DNA of 34,374 nt, taken from contig CAJWYM010000039.1 of the NCBI GenBank assembly GCA_913049555.1, positions 1-34,374 on the forward strand. Reading direction: 5' to 3'. This document shows, one piece after another, positions 26,653 through 34,374 of the stretch; positions within the stretch are counted from its first letter, which is position 1; every line of letters starts with the position of its first letter. This stretch comes from an uncultured Opitutia bacterium. GTDB lineage: Bacteria > Verrucomicrobiota > Verrucomicrobiia > Opitutales > CAJWYM01. Below the pieces are notes generated by a model that searched no databases, was not told where the DNA came from, and worked only from the letters and a program-made list of their open reading frames with translations. A program made the position numbers and the translations under genes.

Positions 26653-27221
26653 CTAGAAAAACAAAGGAGACGGTTATTTCAATTACTATCAATCTTGATG
26701 GTAGGGGAGACGCTCTTGTAGATACAGGGATTCCTTTTTTTGATCATATGTTGGATGCTTTTGCTAGGCATGGGTTGTTTGATCTAAAAGTTGAAGCTGA
26801 AGGCGATCTGGAGGTGGATTATCACCACTTAATAGAAGATGTTGGAATTGTCTTAGGACAAGTTTTAAAACAAGCACTTGGGGACAAGAGAGGCATCAAA
26901 CGTTTTGGTCACTTCACACTTCCTATGGATGACTCTTTGGCAGAGTGTGCAATTGATTTGAGCAATCGAGCTTATTTGGTCTACAATGTTTCCTCACCCA
27001 CACGTTTTATTAAAGACTTAAATGTCGATTTATTTAAAGAATTTTTCCAAGCCTTTGCTTGTGATTGCGGGGCCAATGTGCATATAAATTTAAAGTATGG
27101 AAAGGAACCTCACCATATTATAGAAGCGGTTTTTAAAGGATTCGCAAGGGCTCTCGATTTGGCAACTTCTATTGAGAGTAGAGCGGCGGATGGAGTTTAT
27201 TCAACCAAGGGTGTTTTTTAG
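26625..27221 (+). CDS. hisB: Imidazoleglycerol-phosphate dehydratase, monofunctional
   Basis: Dehydrates imidazole glycerol phosphate to imidazole acetol phosphate, the substrate of His[14 protein letters not shown] (38-50) and [11 protein letters not shown] (65-75) carry the manganese-binding His and Glu residues, and the second half-repeat has [16 protein letters not shown]. 198 residues means no fused histidinol phosphatase. AAAAGG precedes the ATG by 6 bases. It overlaps the end of hisC by 28 bases and its TAG stop shares one base with the GTG start of hisH (TAGTG), so the three genes are translationally linked. Confidence 0.95.
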   Translation: MDRERKAQVTRKTKETVISITINLDGRGDALVDTGIPFFDHMLDAFARHGLFDLKVEAEGDLEVDYHHLIEDVGIVLGQVLKQALGDKRGIKRFGHFTLPMDDSLAECAIDLSNRAYLVYNVSSPTRFIKDLNVDLFKEFFQAFACDCGANVHINLKYGKEPHHIIEAVFKGFARALDLATSIESRAADGVYSTKGVF

Positions 27222-27841
27222 TGAGTGAATTCAAAATAGCTCTGCTAGATTATGGAATGGGTAACCTTCGAAGCGTTTGTCGGGCCTTGGAACATTCTGG
27301 AGGGCAAGTGGACGTAGTTTCGGAACCTTTCGATGAAGCCATGTACCAAGCAATCGTGTTCCCCGGCCAAGGGGCCATGGTTCAGTGTATGAGACATCTA
27401 AAGTCCAAAGGGTTGGATCATTTCTTAAGAAATTGGATTGAAAAGGATAAGCCTTACCTAGGGATCTGTTTGGGACTTCATGTCTTATTTGAATTTTCAG
27501 AAGAAGGAAACACAGAAGGCCTTGGCCTTTTCAAAGGTCAAGTAAAACGTTTTGACTTAGAAGCTGGATTTAAAATTCCTCACATGGGTTGGAACCCGGT
27601 TCAATTCAAAAGAGATTCGGCAGTTTTTCATGAAAATAAAAGTGTAGACAGTTTTTATTTCGTGCATAGCTATCATGCCAATCCTGAGGATTCAGAACTT
27701 GCCCTCTGCACAACTAATTACGGACATGAATTCGTAAGTGGTATTCAAAATGGGAACTGTTATGGATTACAGTTTCACCCAGAAAAAAGTCAGGCAAAAG
27801 GATTGCAAATTTATAGTAACTTCATAAAGTATTACAAATAA
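27221..27841 (+). CDS. hisH: Imidazole glycerol phosphate synthase, glutaminase subunit
   Basis: Class I glutamine amidotransferase that hands ammonia to HisF. The nucleophile is Cys83 in LGICLGLHVLF, and the rest of the triad is His186 and Glu188 in LQFHPEKSQ. DYGMGNLRSV (10-19), VFPGQGAM (46-53), MGWNPV (122-127) and FYFVHSYH (145-152) are standard HisH motifs. GTG start, overlapping the hisB stop by one base. 206 residues is normal. The partner hisF is at 13128-13895 on the other strand, unlike the common hisH-hisA-hisF order. hisA, hisG, hisD and hisI are not in the window. Citrate synthase follows 46 bases later. Confidence 0.95.
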   Translation: MSEFKIALLDYGMGNLRSVCRALEHSGGQVDVVSEPFDEAMYQAIVFPGQGAMVQCMRHLKSKGLDHFLRNWIEKDKPYLGICLGLHVLFEFSEEGNTEGLGLFKGQVKRFDLEAGFKIPHMGWNPVQFKRDSAVFHENKSVDSFYFVHSYHANPEDSELALCTTNYGHEFVSGIQNGNCYGLQFHPEKSQAKGLQIYSNFIKYYK

Positions 27842-27887
27842 TTTATCTAGTTATCCCGATACATATTAATCAAACTTGGATAAAATA

Positions 27888-29174
27888 ATGGAAGATACCG
27901 CTACACTAAGAATTGGAAACGAAAACTACAACTTACCTATGTTCAAAGGAACTGAAGGTGAAGTTGCAATCGATACTAGAAAGCTTCGAGCTGATACTGG
28001 ATGCGTAGCCTTTGACGAAGGTTATGGAAACACAGGTTCTTGTAATAGTAATATTACTTTTATTAATGGGGAAAAAGGAATTTTACGTCATAGAGGTTAT
28101 TCTATTGAGTCACTTGCAGAAAATTCAAATTTTTTAGAAACCGCTTATCTCGTTATTTACGGTGAACTTCCATCGGAGTCTCAGTTAGAAGAATTTAACA
28201 AGTCTATCCTTGGCAATGTTGCTGTGCATGAGGGTATGAAAAAGTTTTATGAAGGATTTCCTGTAAATTCTCATCCAATGGCAATTTTATCATCTTTAAT
28301 GCAGGCACTGGGGTGTTACTACCCAGAGATGACAACCAACGATAGAGATAAAGATCTAGCTACTTTCGACAGTGCAGCCGCAGTATTAATTGCAAAGGTA
28401 ATTAGTATTGCCGCAACGACCTACAGGATTCGAGAAGGCCTACCAGTCTTGTACCCCAAGCGCGGCGAAGGCTATTGTGACAATTTTTTACATATGCTCT
28501 ATTCTGAGCCCAATGCATTCGCTGAAATCCCTACAGAAATCTCTAAGGCTTTGAATCTAATCTTGCTTTTGCATACGGACCATGAGCAAAATTGTAGCAC
28601 TTCTACCGTGAGGATGGTTGCCTCTGGGGGTGCAAACTTATTTGCCTCTGTTTCAGCTGGCGTATCTGCCTTGTGGGGCCCTTCCCACGGTGGAGCTAAC
28701 ATGGCAGTTATTAAAATGCTGAATGAAATTCATGCCTCAGGTGATGATGGCAGCCAATTTTTAGAGGATGCCAAAAATGGCAAGGCAAGACTCATGGGTT
28801 TTGGTCACAGAGTATACAAGAACTATGATCCAAGGGCCAAAATTTTAAAAGCTTCCTGTGAAAAGGTCTTAGATATTTTGAACGTTCAAACACCAATTCT
28901 TGAAATCGCTAAAAAACTGGAAAGTGTTGCCTTAGAAGATGATTACTTTGTTAAAAGAAAGCTGTATCCAAATGTAGATTTCTACAGTGGAATTATCCTT
29001 CAATCTATTGGAATTCCCTTAGATATGTTTACTGTTATATTCGCGATTGGAAGGATGCCAGGTTGGATTGCTCACTGGAAGGAACTCGCTGAAGGTCAAG
29101 GAAGGATTCATAGACCCCGCCAGATATATACAGGTGAAATTCTAAGAGAGTATTCAAAAATCGCTACTAGATAA
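27888..29174 (+). CDS. gltA: Citrate synthase, type II
   Basis: Condenses oxaloacetate and acetyl-CoA to citrate, the entry to the TCA cycle. It aligns almost end to end with E. coli GltA, including the N-terminal beta domain ([18 protein letters not shown], then [16 protein letters not shown]) that type I enzymes lack. The catalytic residues are His267 (GPSHGG), His307 ([15 protein letters not shown]) and Asp364 (YPNVDFYSG). I chose ATG at 27888 (428 residues) over a TTG 12 bases upstream: a GGA lies about 9 bases before this ATG, and E. coli GltA has 427. Type II enzymes are hexameric and often inhibited by NADH. It follows hisH by 46 bases and may be read from the same transcript or its own promoter. 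Confidence 0.95.
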   Translation: MEDTATLRIGNENYNLPMFKGTEGEVAIDTRKLRADTGCVAFDEGYGNTGSCNSNITFINGEKGILRHRGYSIESLAENSNFLETAYLVIYGELPSESQLEEFNKSILGNVAVHEGMKKFYEGFPVNSHPMAILSSLMQALGCYYPEMTTNDRDKDLATFDSAAAVLIAKVISIAATTYRIREGLPVLYPKRGEGYCDNFLHMLYSEPNAFAEIPTEISKALNLILLLHTDHEQNCSTSTVRMVASGGANLFASVSAGVSALWGPSHGGANMAVIKMLNEIHASGDDGSQFLEDAKNGKARLMGFGHRVYKNYDPRAKILKASCEKVLDILNVQTPILEIAKKLESVALEDDYFVKRKLYPNVDFYSGIILQSIGIPLDMFTVIFAIGRMPGWIAHWKELAEGQGRIHRPRQIYTGEILREYSKIATR

Positions 29175-29467
29175 AAGAGATGTTTCAAAGGTAGTTTTCC
29201 CTGACTCCCTTTAGCCCCTTGTTCTCCCTGATTTTTAAGATTCTTGTAGATTCTCTTAGCTATTAATGAATTCCTTTCTCCTCGATTTTTGGAAGTATTT
29301 TTTCAACCACACACTGGACTTTTGGGACCCCTTTAATTCTAAAAATTTTTTGTATTATCATGGCTTTTAGAATTGTATTTCAAAACTTTATTATTTGAAA
29401 TCTGGTCACTATTTTTTCGGGGACAATCATCCGATTTTTTGTAAGGGGCTAAAACACCTCGACAATC

Positions 29468-29503
29468 TTTAAAATCATCACAGTTTGTGAGTCATGATTT
29501 AAA
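29468..29503. repeat. Imperfect inverted repeat / hairpin
   Basis: TTTAAAATCAT (29468-29478) pairs with ATGATTTAAA (29494-29503) apart from one bulged A, and inside it CACA (29479-29482) pairs with TGTG (29486-29489). No T-tract follows on either strand, so it is not a standard terminator. It could be a fold in a long 3' leader or a leftover of a decayed element. Confidence 0.4.
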
Positions 29504-29603
29504 GTGGGGGATGCTTTGCTTCTTAAAGGTTTTGTCTAAAGTAAGCTCCAAGTATTTATCAATAATCCAATCGGTGATTCTCCACTAATGAAGATTCTAA
29601 TCT

Positions 29604-29759
29604 TTATAAAAGTCTACTAGGAAGACCCAGCAAAGACAGAATCGCATCGGGTGGATAACTTTCGGTAAAATAGGCAAAATTCACAGAATGGACCTGATTA
29701 AAAAATTCCCTAGCACAAGAGATTGAAGGATAAATATCCCCTTTGAAACTATGAGAAAT
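29604..29759 (-). pseudogene. Possible gene relic: 51-codon open frame without a start
   Basis: Read on the minus strand, the frame bounded by TGA at 29760-29762 and TAA at 29604-29606 encodes 51 residues of ordinary protein composition, including CAREFFNQVHSVNFAYFTES followed by YPPDAILSLLGLPSRLL. It has no ATG, GTG or TTG near its beginning and no ribosome binding site. I cannot assign a family. It might be the C-terminal remnant of a gene once downstream of xylB, or chance. Confidence 0.3.
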
Positions 29760-29861
29760 TCAAAGAACATTCATGTACTTTTAAGAAAAAAGTAAAAGTC
29801 CTCCAAAATTATAAATGCTAGATCTGTTCATTATTAACATTGGGATAGAATGGAAAGTATT

Positions 29862-31406
29862 TTACAGGTTTTGTAGGGCTTTTTTGACCAAATCATTGTG
29901 CTTGTTGTAAGTTGCAGAATATTTATTTCTAGATTCAATGATCTGAGTAGATTTTGTGAATTTATCAGCCAATTCATCGAAGGTTTGGTTACTTCTAGCT
30001 TCAGCTGCCCTCATAGCTCCACCGAGAGCTGCTGAATCCGTAGTATTTATTTTTTCAACTGGACACTTAAATATATCTGCAATCACTTGGCAAATACCAT
30101 CGCTCTCTGAAGCTCCACCCGTTACCCGTATTTTTGAAACTTCTTCACCGATCCACTCGCTGTGAATTTTCATACTCTGAAACTGTGTTTCCAAAACCGC
30201 ACGGATGTATTGGGAACAAGGGGCAGATTCATTACAAAATTCATGGTCACCCACAAGGTGAACTCCCTCTTTTTGAATCAATGGAGTGATTTCCGAAACA
30301 ATAAATGGAAGCATCAAATTCCCATGATTTCCAGGATCCGTTTCTTGGAGAGCATCATTTCCAAAGTAATTCCAATCCACTTTGTATTTGTCTTTAACAA
30401 ATTCTCGAGCCAATGAACCATTTTTAAAGCAAATTAAGCTCATAGATCCACCTGCAGGATTGCCAAAAACATGACCATAGCCATTCGAATCCGTTTTAAA
30501 TTCATTCATAGCTGCGAAGAAAGTATCACTGGTTCCAAGACTGATTACAATGGTGCCAGGTGTATGGGCTCCCATACCAATCAAGCTACTTGGATTATCC
30601 CCTGTCCAAGCTACAATAGGAATCCCCTCCTTGAGACCATATTTACTGAAATATGAATGAAGTCCTCCAACTGTCGAGTTGGATGCAACAGCGGGCAAGA
30701 GTTTGTCTTTCAAATTAGGAGCAATTGCCTCCAATATTTGGGCATCCCACTCATTCGATTTAAGATTAAGAAGATTCATTCCTGAAGCATCACCAAAATC
30801 AATAGGACAATTATGACCAGATAAAATCGAAGCTAAAAAAGAACTCACTAAGTGAATGCAAGCAGTTTTTTCATATCCAACAGGATCTTCCTTAAAAAAT
30901 TTTCTTATTTGCACCCCAGTAAATCTTTCAATAGCGGAGGAGCCTGTGTCTGTTTGTAAACGATTTCCGATCTTTGAATCTAAATATTCACAATATTTAC
31001 TTGTGCTAGAGTCCATCCAAATGGGAGAGGTAGTTCTAGACAATCCATTCTCTAATTGATGGACTAGTGAATTCTCAATATGGAGATTTTTAAGCAAATC
31101 TTCAAATTCTGCAGTGACATAAACAGAACCATGTTGCTGTCCACAACCACTGATCGCAAGAACTTGACTAAGGTCTTGACCTGAATCTTGGAGTCGCTTT
31201 AGAACAAGATCTAATGCGGATACCCAAAGCATAGGATTGGAATGTTTCACCAGTGGGTCTTTATTCTCCAAAACACCATTTGGAGAATTGTATTGAGGCA
31301 AATCAGTTGTGAAATTTACGGAAGCAGAGGAGAGAATTTTCCCTGCTTCAGAATCAATAAGCAGAGCTTTAAGACTCTGCGTGCTACTATCCAATCCTAA
31401 ATACAT
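29862..31406 (-). CDS. xylB: Xylulokinase, eukaryote-type FGGY kinase
   Basis: Phosphorylates D-xylulose to xylulose-5-phosphate for the pentose phosphate pathway. FGGY kinase with two actin-like domains: LGLDSSTQSLKALLID (3-18, phosphate 1), SGCGQQHGSVY (86-96), SPIWMDSST (127-135), GDASGMNLL (205-213), the catalytic base Asp270 in WTGDNPSSL, VISLGTSDT (287-295) and VTGGASES near 430. The SGxGQQHGSVY, WMDSST and DASGMNL wording is that of the animal/plant xylulokinase branch; the E. coli enzyme is shorter (484 residues) and differs at these sites. 514 residues fits. It lies 12 bases after xylA and is co-transcribed with it. Some FGGY kinases use other ketoses, but the partner gene makes xylulose the best call. 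Confidence 0.9.
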   Translation of the reverse strand: MYLGLDSSTQSLKALLIDSEAGKILSSASVNFTTDLPQYNSPNGVLENKDPLVKHSNPMLWVSALDLVLKRLQDSGQDLSQVLAISGCGQQHGSVYVTAEFEDLLKNLHIENSLVHQLENGLSRTTSPIWMDSSTSKYCEYLDSKIGNRLQTDTGSSAIERFTGVQIRKFFKEDPVGYEKTACIHLVSSFLASILSGHNCPIDFGDASGMNLLNLKSNEWDAQILEAIAPNLKDKLLPAVASNSTVGGLHSYFSKYGLKEGIPIVAWTGDNPSSLIGMGAHTPGTIVISLGTSDTFFAAMNEFKTDSNGYGHVFGNPAGGSMSLICFKNGSLAREFVKDKYKVDWNYFGNDALQETDPGNHGNLMLPFIVSEITPLIQKEGVHLVGDHEFCNESAPCSQYIRAVLETQFQSMKIHSEWIGEEVSKIRVTGGASESDGICQVIADIFKCPVEKINTTDSAALGGAMRAAEARSNQTFDELADKFTKSTQIIESRNKYSATYNKHNDLVKKALQNL

Positions 31407-31418
31407 GACCCTAGACTC

Positions 31419-32726
31419 CTAAATGAATTCGTTGATTAAATTTTCAAGCATCTCTTGACGACCGGAAGCCACTTTGGGTTCAGGATTGTTGAGTGCATAC
31501 TCTTCAAGTTCTTTAAAGGAGGTATTGCCCTCTTCCACTTTGGCCCCAATGCCTGAGTCAAAAGTGGAATATCTGTTTTGGAGCGCCTCTGCAAGTCTAC
31601 CATCTTCCCGAATTGCAGCCGCAATTTTTAAGCCTCTGGCAAATGCATCCATTCCTCCAATGTGGGCATAGAATAAATCGATCGGATCATGAGATTCTCT
31701 TCTGCGTTTGGCGTCAAAATTAAGACCACCCGTTTGAAATCCACCCATTTTTAAAACACAAAGCATTATTTCGGTGGTTTGGTAAATATCCGTTGGGAAT
31801 TGGTCCGTATCCCAGCCGATCAATTCGTCCCCCCGATTCGCATCAATAGAACCAAGAGCGTCAGCATTCATGGCAACCGTGAGTTCGTGTTGCATCGTGT
31901 GACCCGCTAAAGTTGCGTGGTTCGTTTCAATGTTTAATTTAAAATGTTCAGTAAGATCGTATTCGCGTAAGAAATTCAAGCAAGCAGCGGAATCTGAGTC
32001 GTATTGATGAGTAGAAGGTTCACGGGGTTTGGGCTCAATATAAAAAGGTCCTTCAAAACCAATTTCTTTTTTGTAATCAACAGCCATATGGAAGAATCGA
32101 GCTAGGTGATCGAGTTCTCTCTTCATGTCAGTATTCATAAGGGTTGAATAGCCTTCTCGACCTCCCCAAAAAGTATATCCAAGACCACCAAGACGGTGAG
32201 TAACTTCCATGGCCTTTTTGACTTGAGCAGCTGCGTAGGCATAAACGTTAGCATCTGGAGTGGTTGCACCCCCTTGGGAGTAGCGAGGGTCAATAAACAG
32301 ACAAGCAGTTCCCCACAATAGTTTTTTCCCGGTCTGGTTTTGAAATTTTTCTAATTCATCCGCTACTCGATCTAAATTTTTATTAGACTCAGACAAAGTC
32401 GCACCTTCAGGAGAAACATCCCTATCATGAAAACAGTAATAATCTAAACTCAATTTTTCAAGAAACTCAAAAAAGACTGGAACACGATCTACTGCAGTTT
32501 GAAGAGTATTTTTACCATCATCCCATGGCATGTCTGCAGTTCCTTGACCGAAAGGATCCGCAAGTTCATTCCTCATTACATGCCAATAAGCACCTGCGAA
32601 GCGCATCAACTCTCTCATTGTTTTTCCCTCAACGACCTCATCCGGGTTGTAATGTTTGAATGCCAGTGGATTTTTAGATTTTGGTCCTTCGTATTGGATT
32701 GTTTGTATGTCTTTGAATGCGCTCAT
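31419..32726 (-). CDS. xylA: Xylose isomerase, class II
   Basis: Isomerises D-xylose to D-xylulose. TIM barrel of 435 residues, the class II length (class I enzymes are about 390). Catalytic His100 and Asp103 are in [10 protein letters not shown]. The metal ligands Glu231 (IEPKPREP), Glu267 and His270 ([12 protein letters not shown]), Asp295 (GSIDANRGD), Asp306 and Asp308 ([10 protein letters not shown]) and Asp338 (LNFDAKRRR) are all present. Full agreement with the class II pattern suggests an active enzyme. It is the first gene of the xylA-xylB pair, with a perfect -10 box (TATAAT) and a 17-bp inverted repeat upstream that probably controls it. Confidence 0.96.
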   Translation of the reverse strand: MSAFKDIQTIQYEGPKSKNPLAFKHYNPDEVVEGKTMRELMRFAGAYWHVMRNELADPFGQGTADMPWDDGKNTLQTAVDRVPVFFEFLEKLSLDYYCFHDRDVSPEGATLSESNKNLDRVADELEKFQNQTGKKLLWGTACLFIDPRYSQGGATTPDANVYAYAAAQVKKAMEVTHRLGGLGYTFWGGREGYSTLMNTDMKRELDHLARFFHMAVDYKKEIGFEGPFYIEPKPREPSTHQYDSDSAACLNFLREYDLTEHFKLNIETNHATLAGHTMQHELTVAMNADALGSIDANRGDELIGWDTDQFPTDIYQTTEIMLCVLKMGGFQTGGLNFDAKRRRESHDPIDLFYAHIGGMDAFARGLKIAAAIREDGRLAEALQNRYSTFDSGIGAKVEEGNTSFKELEEYALNNPEPKVASGRQEMLENLINEFI

Positions 32727-32773
32727 AATATTTATTGGTTGTTCATTGGGTTCTTGATTTGGGTTATGTGTCT

Positions 32774-32802
32774 ATTATAGTCCAATTATTAGGGTGTGAT
32801 AC
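32774..32802 (-). promoter_or_regulatory. Predicted xylA promoter
   Basis: On the minus strand TATAAT (32774-32779) is a perfect -10 box about 48 bases before the xylA ATG. The -35 box at 17-base spacing (GTATCA, 32797-32802) is poor, which would suit a promoter needing an activator or controlled by the regulator that binds the overlapping inverted repeat. Confidence 0.45.
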
Positions 32803-32816
32803 CGCAAAATGCGGTA
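32800..32816. promoter_or_regulatory. 17-bp inverted repeat, candidate xyl operator
   Basis: TACCGCA (32800-32806) and TGCGGTA (32810-32816) are exact complements separated by AAA. It lies between the divergent xylA and MFS genes and touches the -35 region of the predicted xylA promoter. Its size suits a dimeric LacI-, GntR- or ROK-type repressor. No T-tract follows, so it is not a terminator. The spacing to both genes (74 bases to xylA, 86 to the MFS gene) would allow control of either. No regulator gene is in the window. Confidence 0.5.
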
Positions 32817-32901
32817 AAGTTTTGTTAAAATACGAAAAACTTTATAAATATTCTTTAAAGAAGCTCGTGATTCCTCTCTACAAGCTTTGTAATGGTAACT
32901 T

Positions 32902-34254
32902 ATGTCTGCATTTGAAATAAAAAATATTCGTCTTTTTATTCTATTTCGCATTTGTTTCAATGCTCGATTTTATTACCCAATCTTCACAATCTTGTTTCTT
33001 GATTATGGACTTACACTGGAGCAGTTCGGGATTTTAAATGGAGTCTGGGCCATTAGCATCGTTGTACTTGAAATTCCATCCGGAGCCTTAGCTGATACCC
33101 TCGGCCGGAAAAAATTACTAGTCTTTGCTAGTTTTGCAATGATGTTTGAGATGTTATTGATTTTATTTGCTCCCATCGAGAGCGGGTGGACTTTTTCATT
33201 TTTTTTAATCAATCGTATGATCAGTGGAGCTGCAGAAGCAGCAGCTAGTGGAGCGGACGAAGCCTTAGCATATGATTCGATCAAACAAGTGGGACTTGCA
33301 GATCAGTGGGATCGAGTTTTGGAACTAACAATGCGATGGAAATCTTTTGCCTATGTAATTGCACTCAGTTTAGGCGCTGTTGTGTACGATGCAGAGTTTT
33401 TGAATCATTGTTTCTCAACGCTTGGATTCAACCTTGAATTGTCCTCTTTATTCACTTTAAGAATCCCCATAGCCTTGACTCTACTACTTAGCTTTGGAGC
33501 TATTTATTCTTCATGTTCAATGAAAGAAATTTCCGATTACAAAGGATATTCTTCAAGCAATGTGCAAATATTAAACACAAGTAAGATGTCGACAGCATGG
33601 ACTAAAACAATTCAGGCTGGAAGTTGGATTTTACATACACCCATTGCTTTCTCAGTTATTTTAGCAGGATTGTTAATGGATCATGTAGTCCGTTTGATAT
33701 TAACTATAAACAGTGAATTTATGAGACTGATATCACTTCCGGAGGCTACTTTTGGGGTTATTGGTGCAGTCATGGCATCCATGGGTATATTAGTTCCCAA
33801 ATTAAGCCGTTATTTAGCAAATAATAAATCCTTAGTAATCAACTATTTTATTGTAGCATCTTTGGTGGGTTTTGGTCTATTCGGGATGAGCATGTTCGGT
33901 AAATTTTGGGGGATTTTACCAATGGCATTTCTCTATATTGCAATGGGTATGACTGCATTCTTTGTGAGTTTTTACCTGAATAAAGTTACGGATTCTTCAG
34001 AAAGGGCAACCGTGCTTAGTTTTCGAGGCCTGTCTTATAACTTGGGCTATGGGTTTGTTGGTCTTTCATATTCATTGCTTGTTTACCAAATAAGAAAAAA
34101 CACCCAAGGAGAAACTTTAGAAAAAAATATCGATGACTTGGTTTTCATTCAATCTTTTCAATGGATCTTTCCTTACTATTGCCTTTGTTTTTTATTTGCT
34201 ACCCTCTACTGCAATTATAGGCTCAAAAAAAGTTCTTCCCCCAAGAAGATTTAA
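32902..34254 (+). CDS. Major facilitator superfamily transporter
   Basis: Integral membrane transporter with about 12 hydrophobic helices over 450 residues. Motif A is seen between helices 2 and 3 as GALADTLGRKKLL (61-73), preceded by VLEIPS, a pairing common in MFS permeases of unknown or efflux type. RMISGAAEAAASGADEALAYDS (about 105-126) matches the helix 4 region of the same group. A cytoplasmic loop near 205-230 separates the two halves. It does not resemble the XylE or FucP sugar symporters. It is divergent from xylA with a shared 175-base region holding an inverted repeat, so xylose-linked expression is possible, but the substrate cannot be told. Confidence 0.82.
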   Translation: MSAFEIKNIRLFILFRICFNARFYYPIFTILFLDYGLTLEQFGILNGVWAISIVVLEIPSGALADTLGRKKLLVFASFAMMFEMLLILFAPIESGWTFSFFLINRMISGAAEAAASGADEALAYDSIKQVGLADQWDRVLELTMRWKSFAYVIALSLGAVVYDAEFLNHCFSTLGFNLELSSLFTLRIPIALTLLLSFGAIYSSCSMKEISDYKGYSSSNVQILNTSKMSTAWTKTIQAGSWILHTPIAFSVILAGLLMDHVVRLILTINSEFMRLISLPEATFGVIGAVMASMGILVPKLSRYLANNKSLVINYFIVASLVGFGLFGMSMFGKFWGILPMAFLYIAMGMTAFFVSFYLNKVTDSSERATVLSFRGLSYNLGYGFVGLSYSLLVYQIRKNTQGETLEKNIDDLVFIQSFQWIFPYYCLCFLFATLYCNYRLKKSSSPKKI

Positions 34255-34259
34255 AGTAA

Positions 34260-34374
34260 TTTTACCATGACAACGCAGGAAGACTAAAAACGGTTGATGG
34301 ATTCAGTTATGATTACGTTGCTAACAGTGGAAATCTGATTGAAAAAATCACAAGTCCAGTTCATCTTACCAATT
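34260..34374 (+). pseudogene. RHS/YD-repeat fragment without a start, cut by the right edge
   Basis: Just after the MFS stop, an in-frame TAA (34257-34259) opens a frame that runs to the window edge and reads FYHDNAGRLKTVDGFSYDYV followed by ANSGNLIEKITSPVHLTN. YHDNAGRLKTV and YDYVANSGNLIEKI are clear YD-repeat units (YDxxGRLxxV, YxYDxNGNL) as in RHS proteins and related wall-associated toxins. No ATG, GTG or TTG lies between the stop and the repeats, so the visible part is either a 5'-truncated relic or the inside of a frameshifted gene. The true extent lies outside the window. Confidence 0.55.

Larger units (their letters stand above)
29175..29861. other. 687-base stretch without a convincing gene
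   Basis: Between gltA and the end of xylB. Small open frames exist on both strands (for example 34 codons at 29266-29370, +, and a 32-codon frame on the opposite strand over the same bases), but none has a ribosome binding site or recognisable family. Contents I can point to are an imperfect 36-base inverted repeat (29468-29503) and a start-less open frame on the minus strand (29604-29759). No intrinsic terminator of normal form for either gltA or xylB was found here. Confidence 0.6.

Noticed and set aside
29266-29370. 34-codon ATG frame after citrate synthase
   Set aside because: Opposed by an equally long frame on the other strand, no ribosome binding site and no recognisable sequence.
1-34374. 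CRISPR array, tRNA, insertion sequence or prophage
   Set aside because: No spaced direct repeats, cloverleaf sequences, transposase or phage genes were seen on either strand by eye.

Overview
The window reads as a low-GC bacterial chromosome segment dominated by core metabolism. No tRNA, rRNA, CRISPR array, insertion sequence or prophage is visible. Gene content and protein style (monofunctional LysC with tandem ACT domains, a ~977-residue NAD-glutamate dehydrogenase, citramalate synthase, class II xylose isomerase with a eukaryote-type xylulokinase, a bacterial C13 peptidase lipoprotein, a FecR-like membrane protein, a sialate O-acetylesterase) suggest Verrucomicrobiota, perhaps Opitutales. 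That is an inference from general impression; no marker gene in the window settles it.

Layout. 1-593: mostly non-coding, with a possible tail of a gene at the left edge. 594-2189 (+): secreted sialate O-acetylesterase. 2208-3848 (-): ComEC-like channel without the usual C-terminal nuclease-like domain. 3982-11787 (-): a tight six-gene run transcribed serA > plsY > hom > lysC > thrC > cimA. It joins serine synthesis, a phospholipid acyltransferase and the aspartate-to-threonine/isoleucine branch (no thrB here). A 20-bp perfect palindrome overlaps its predicted promoter. 12062-15661 (-): a 585-residue unknown protein, hisF and a C13 peptidase lipoprotein, packed together. 15783-16904 (-): rho.

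17089-21964 (+): a rhodanese-like membrane protein lacking the catalytic cysteine, a strong terminator, a pyrimidine-nucleoside phosphorylase homologue with altered active-site residues, a second strong terminator, then rfbB-rfbA (dTDP-4-keto-6-deoxyglucose synthesis) and a FecR-like membrane protein. 21982-24915 (-): NAD-glutamate dehydrogenase. 25026-25463 (+): small lipoprotein with its own terminator. 25567-29174 (+): hisC-hisB-hisH and citrate synthase. 29175-29861: 687 bases without a convincing gene but with a possible gene relic. 29862-32726 (-): xylB and xylA, divergent from an MFS transporter at 32902-34254 (+); a 17-bp inverted repeat lies between them. The right edge (34260-34374) is in the middle of an RHS/YD-repeat reading frame that has no start codon.

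How the parts connect: the serA operon supplies serine, homoserine, threonine and, via citramalate, 2-oxobutanoate for isoleucine. HisC, HisB, HisH and HisF serve one pathway, although hisF is 12 kb away on the other strand from its partner hisH. Citrate synthase and glutamate dehydrogenase connect the TCA cycle to nitrogen metabolism, and XylA/XylB feed xylose into the pentose phosphate pathway. No wholly new system was found. The points most worth a second look are the altered phosphorylase active site, the Cys-to-Ser rhodanese, the two palindromic operator candidates, the C13 peptidase next to hisF and the RHS fragment.
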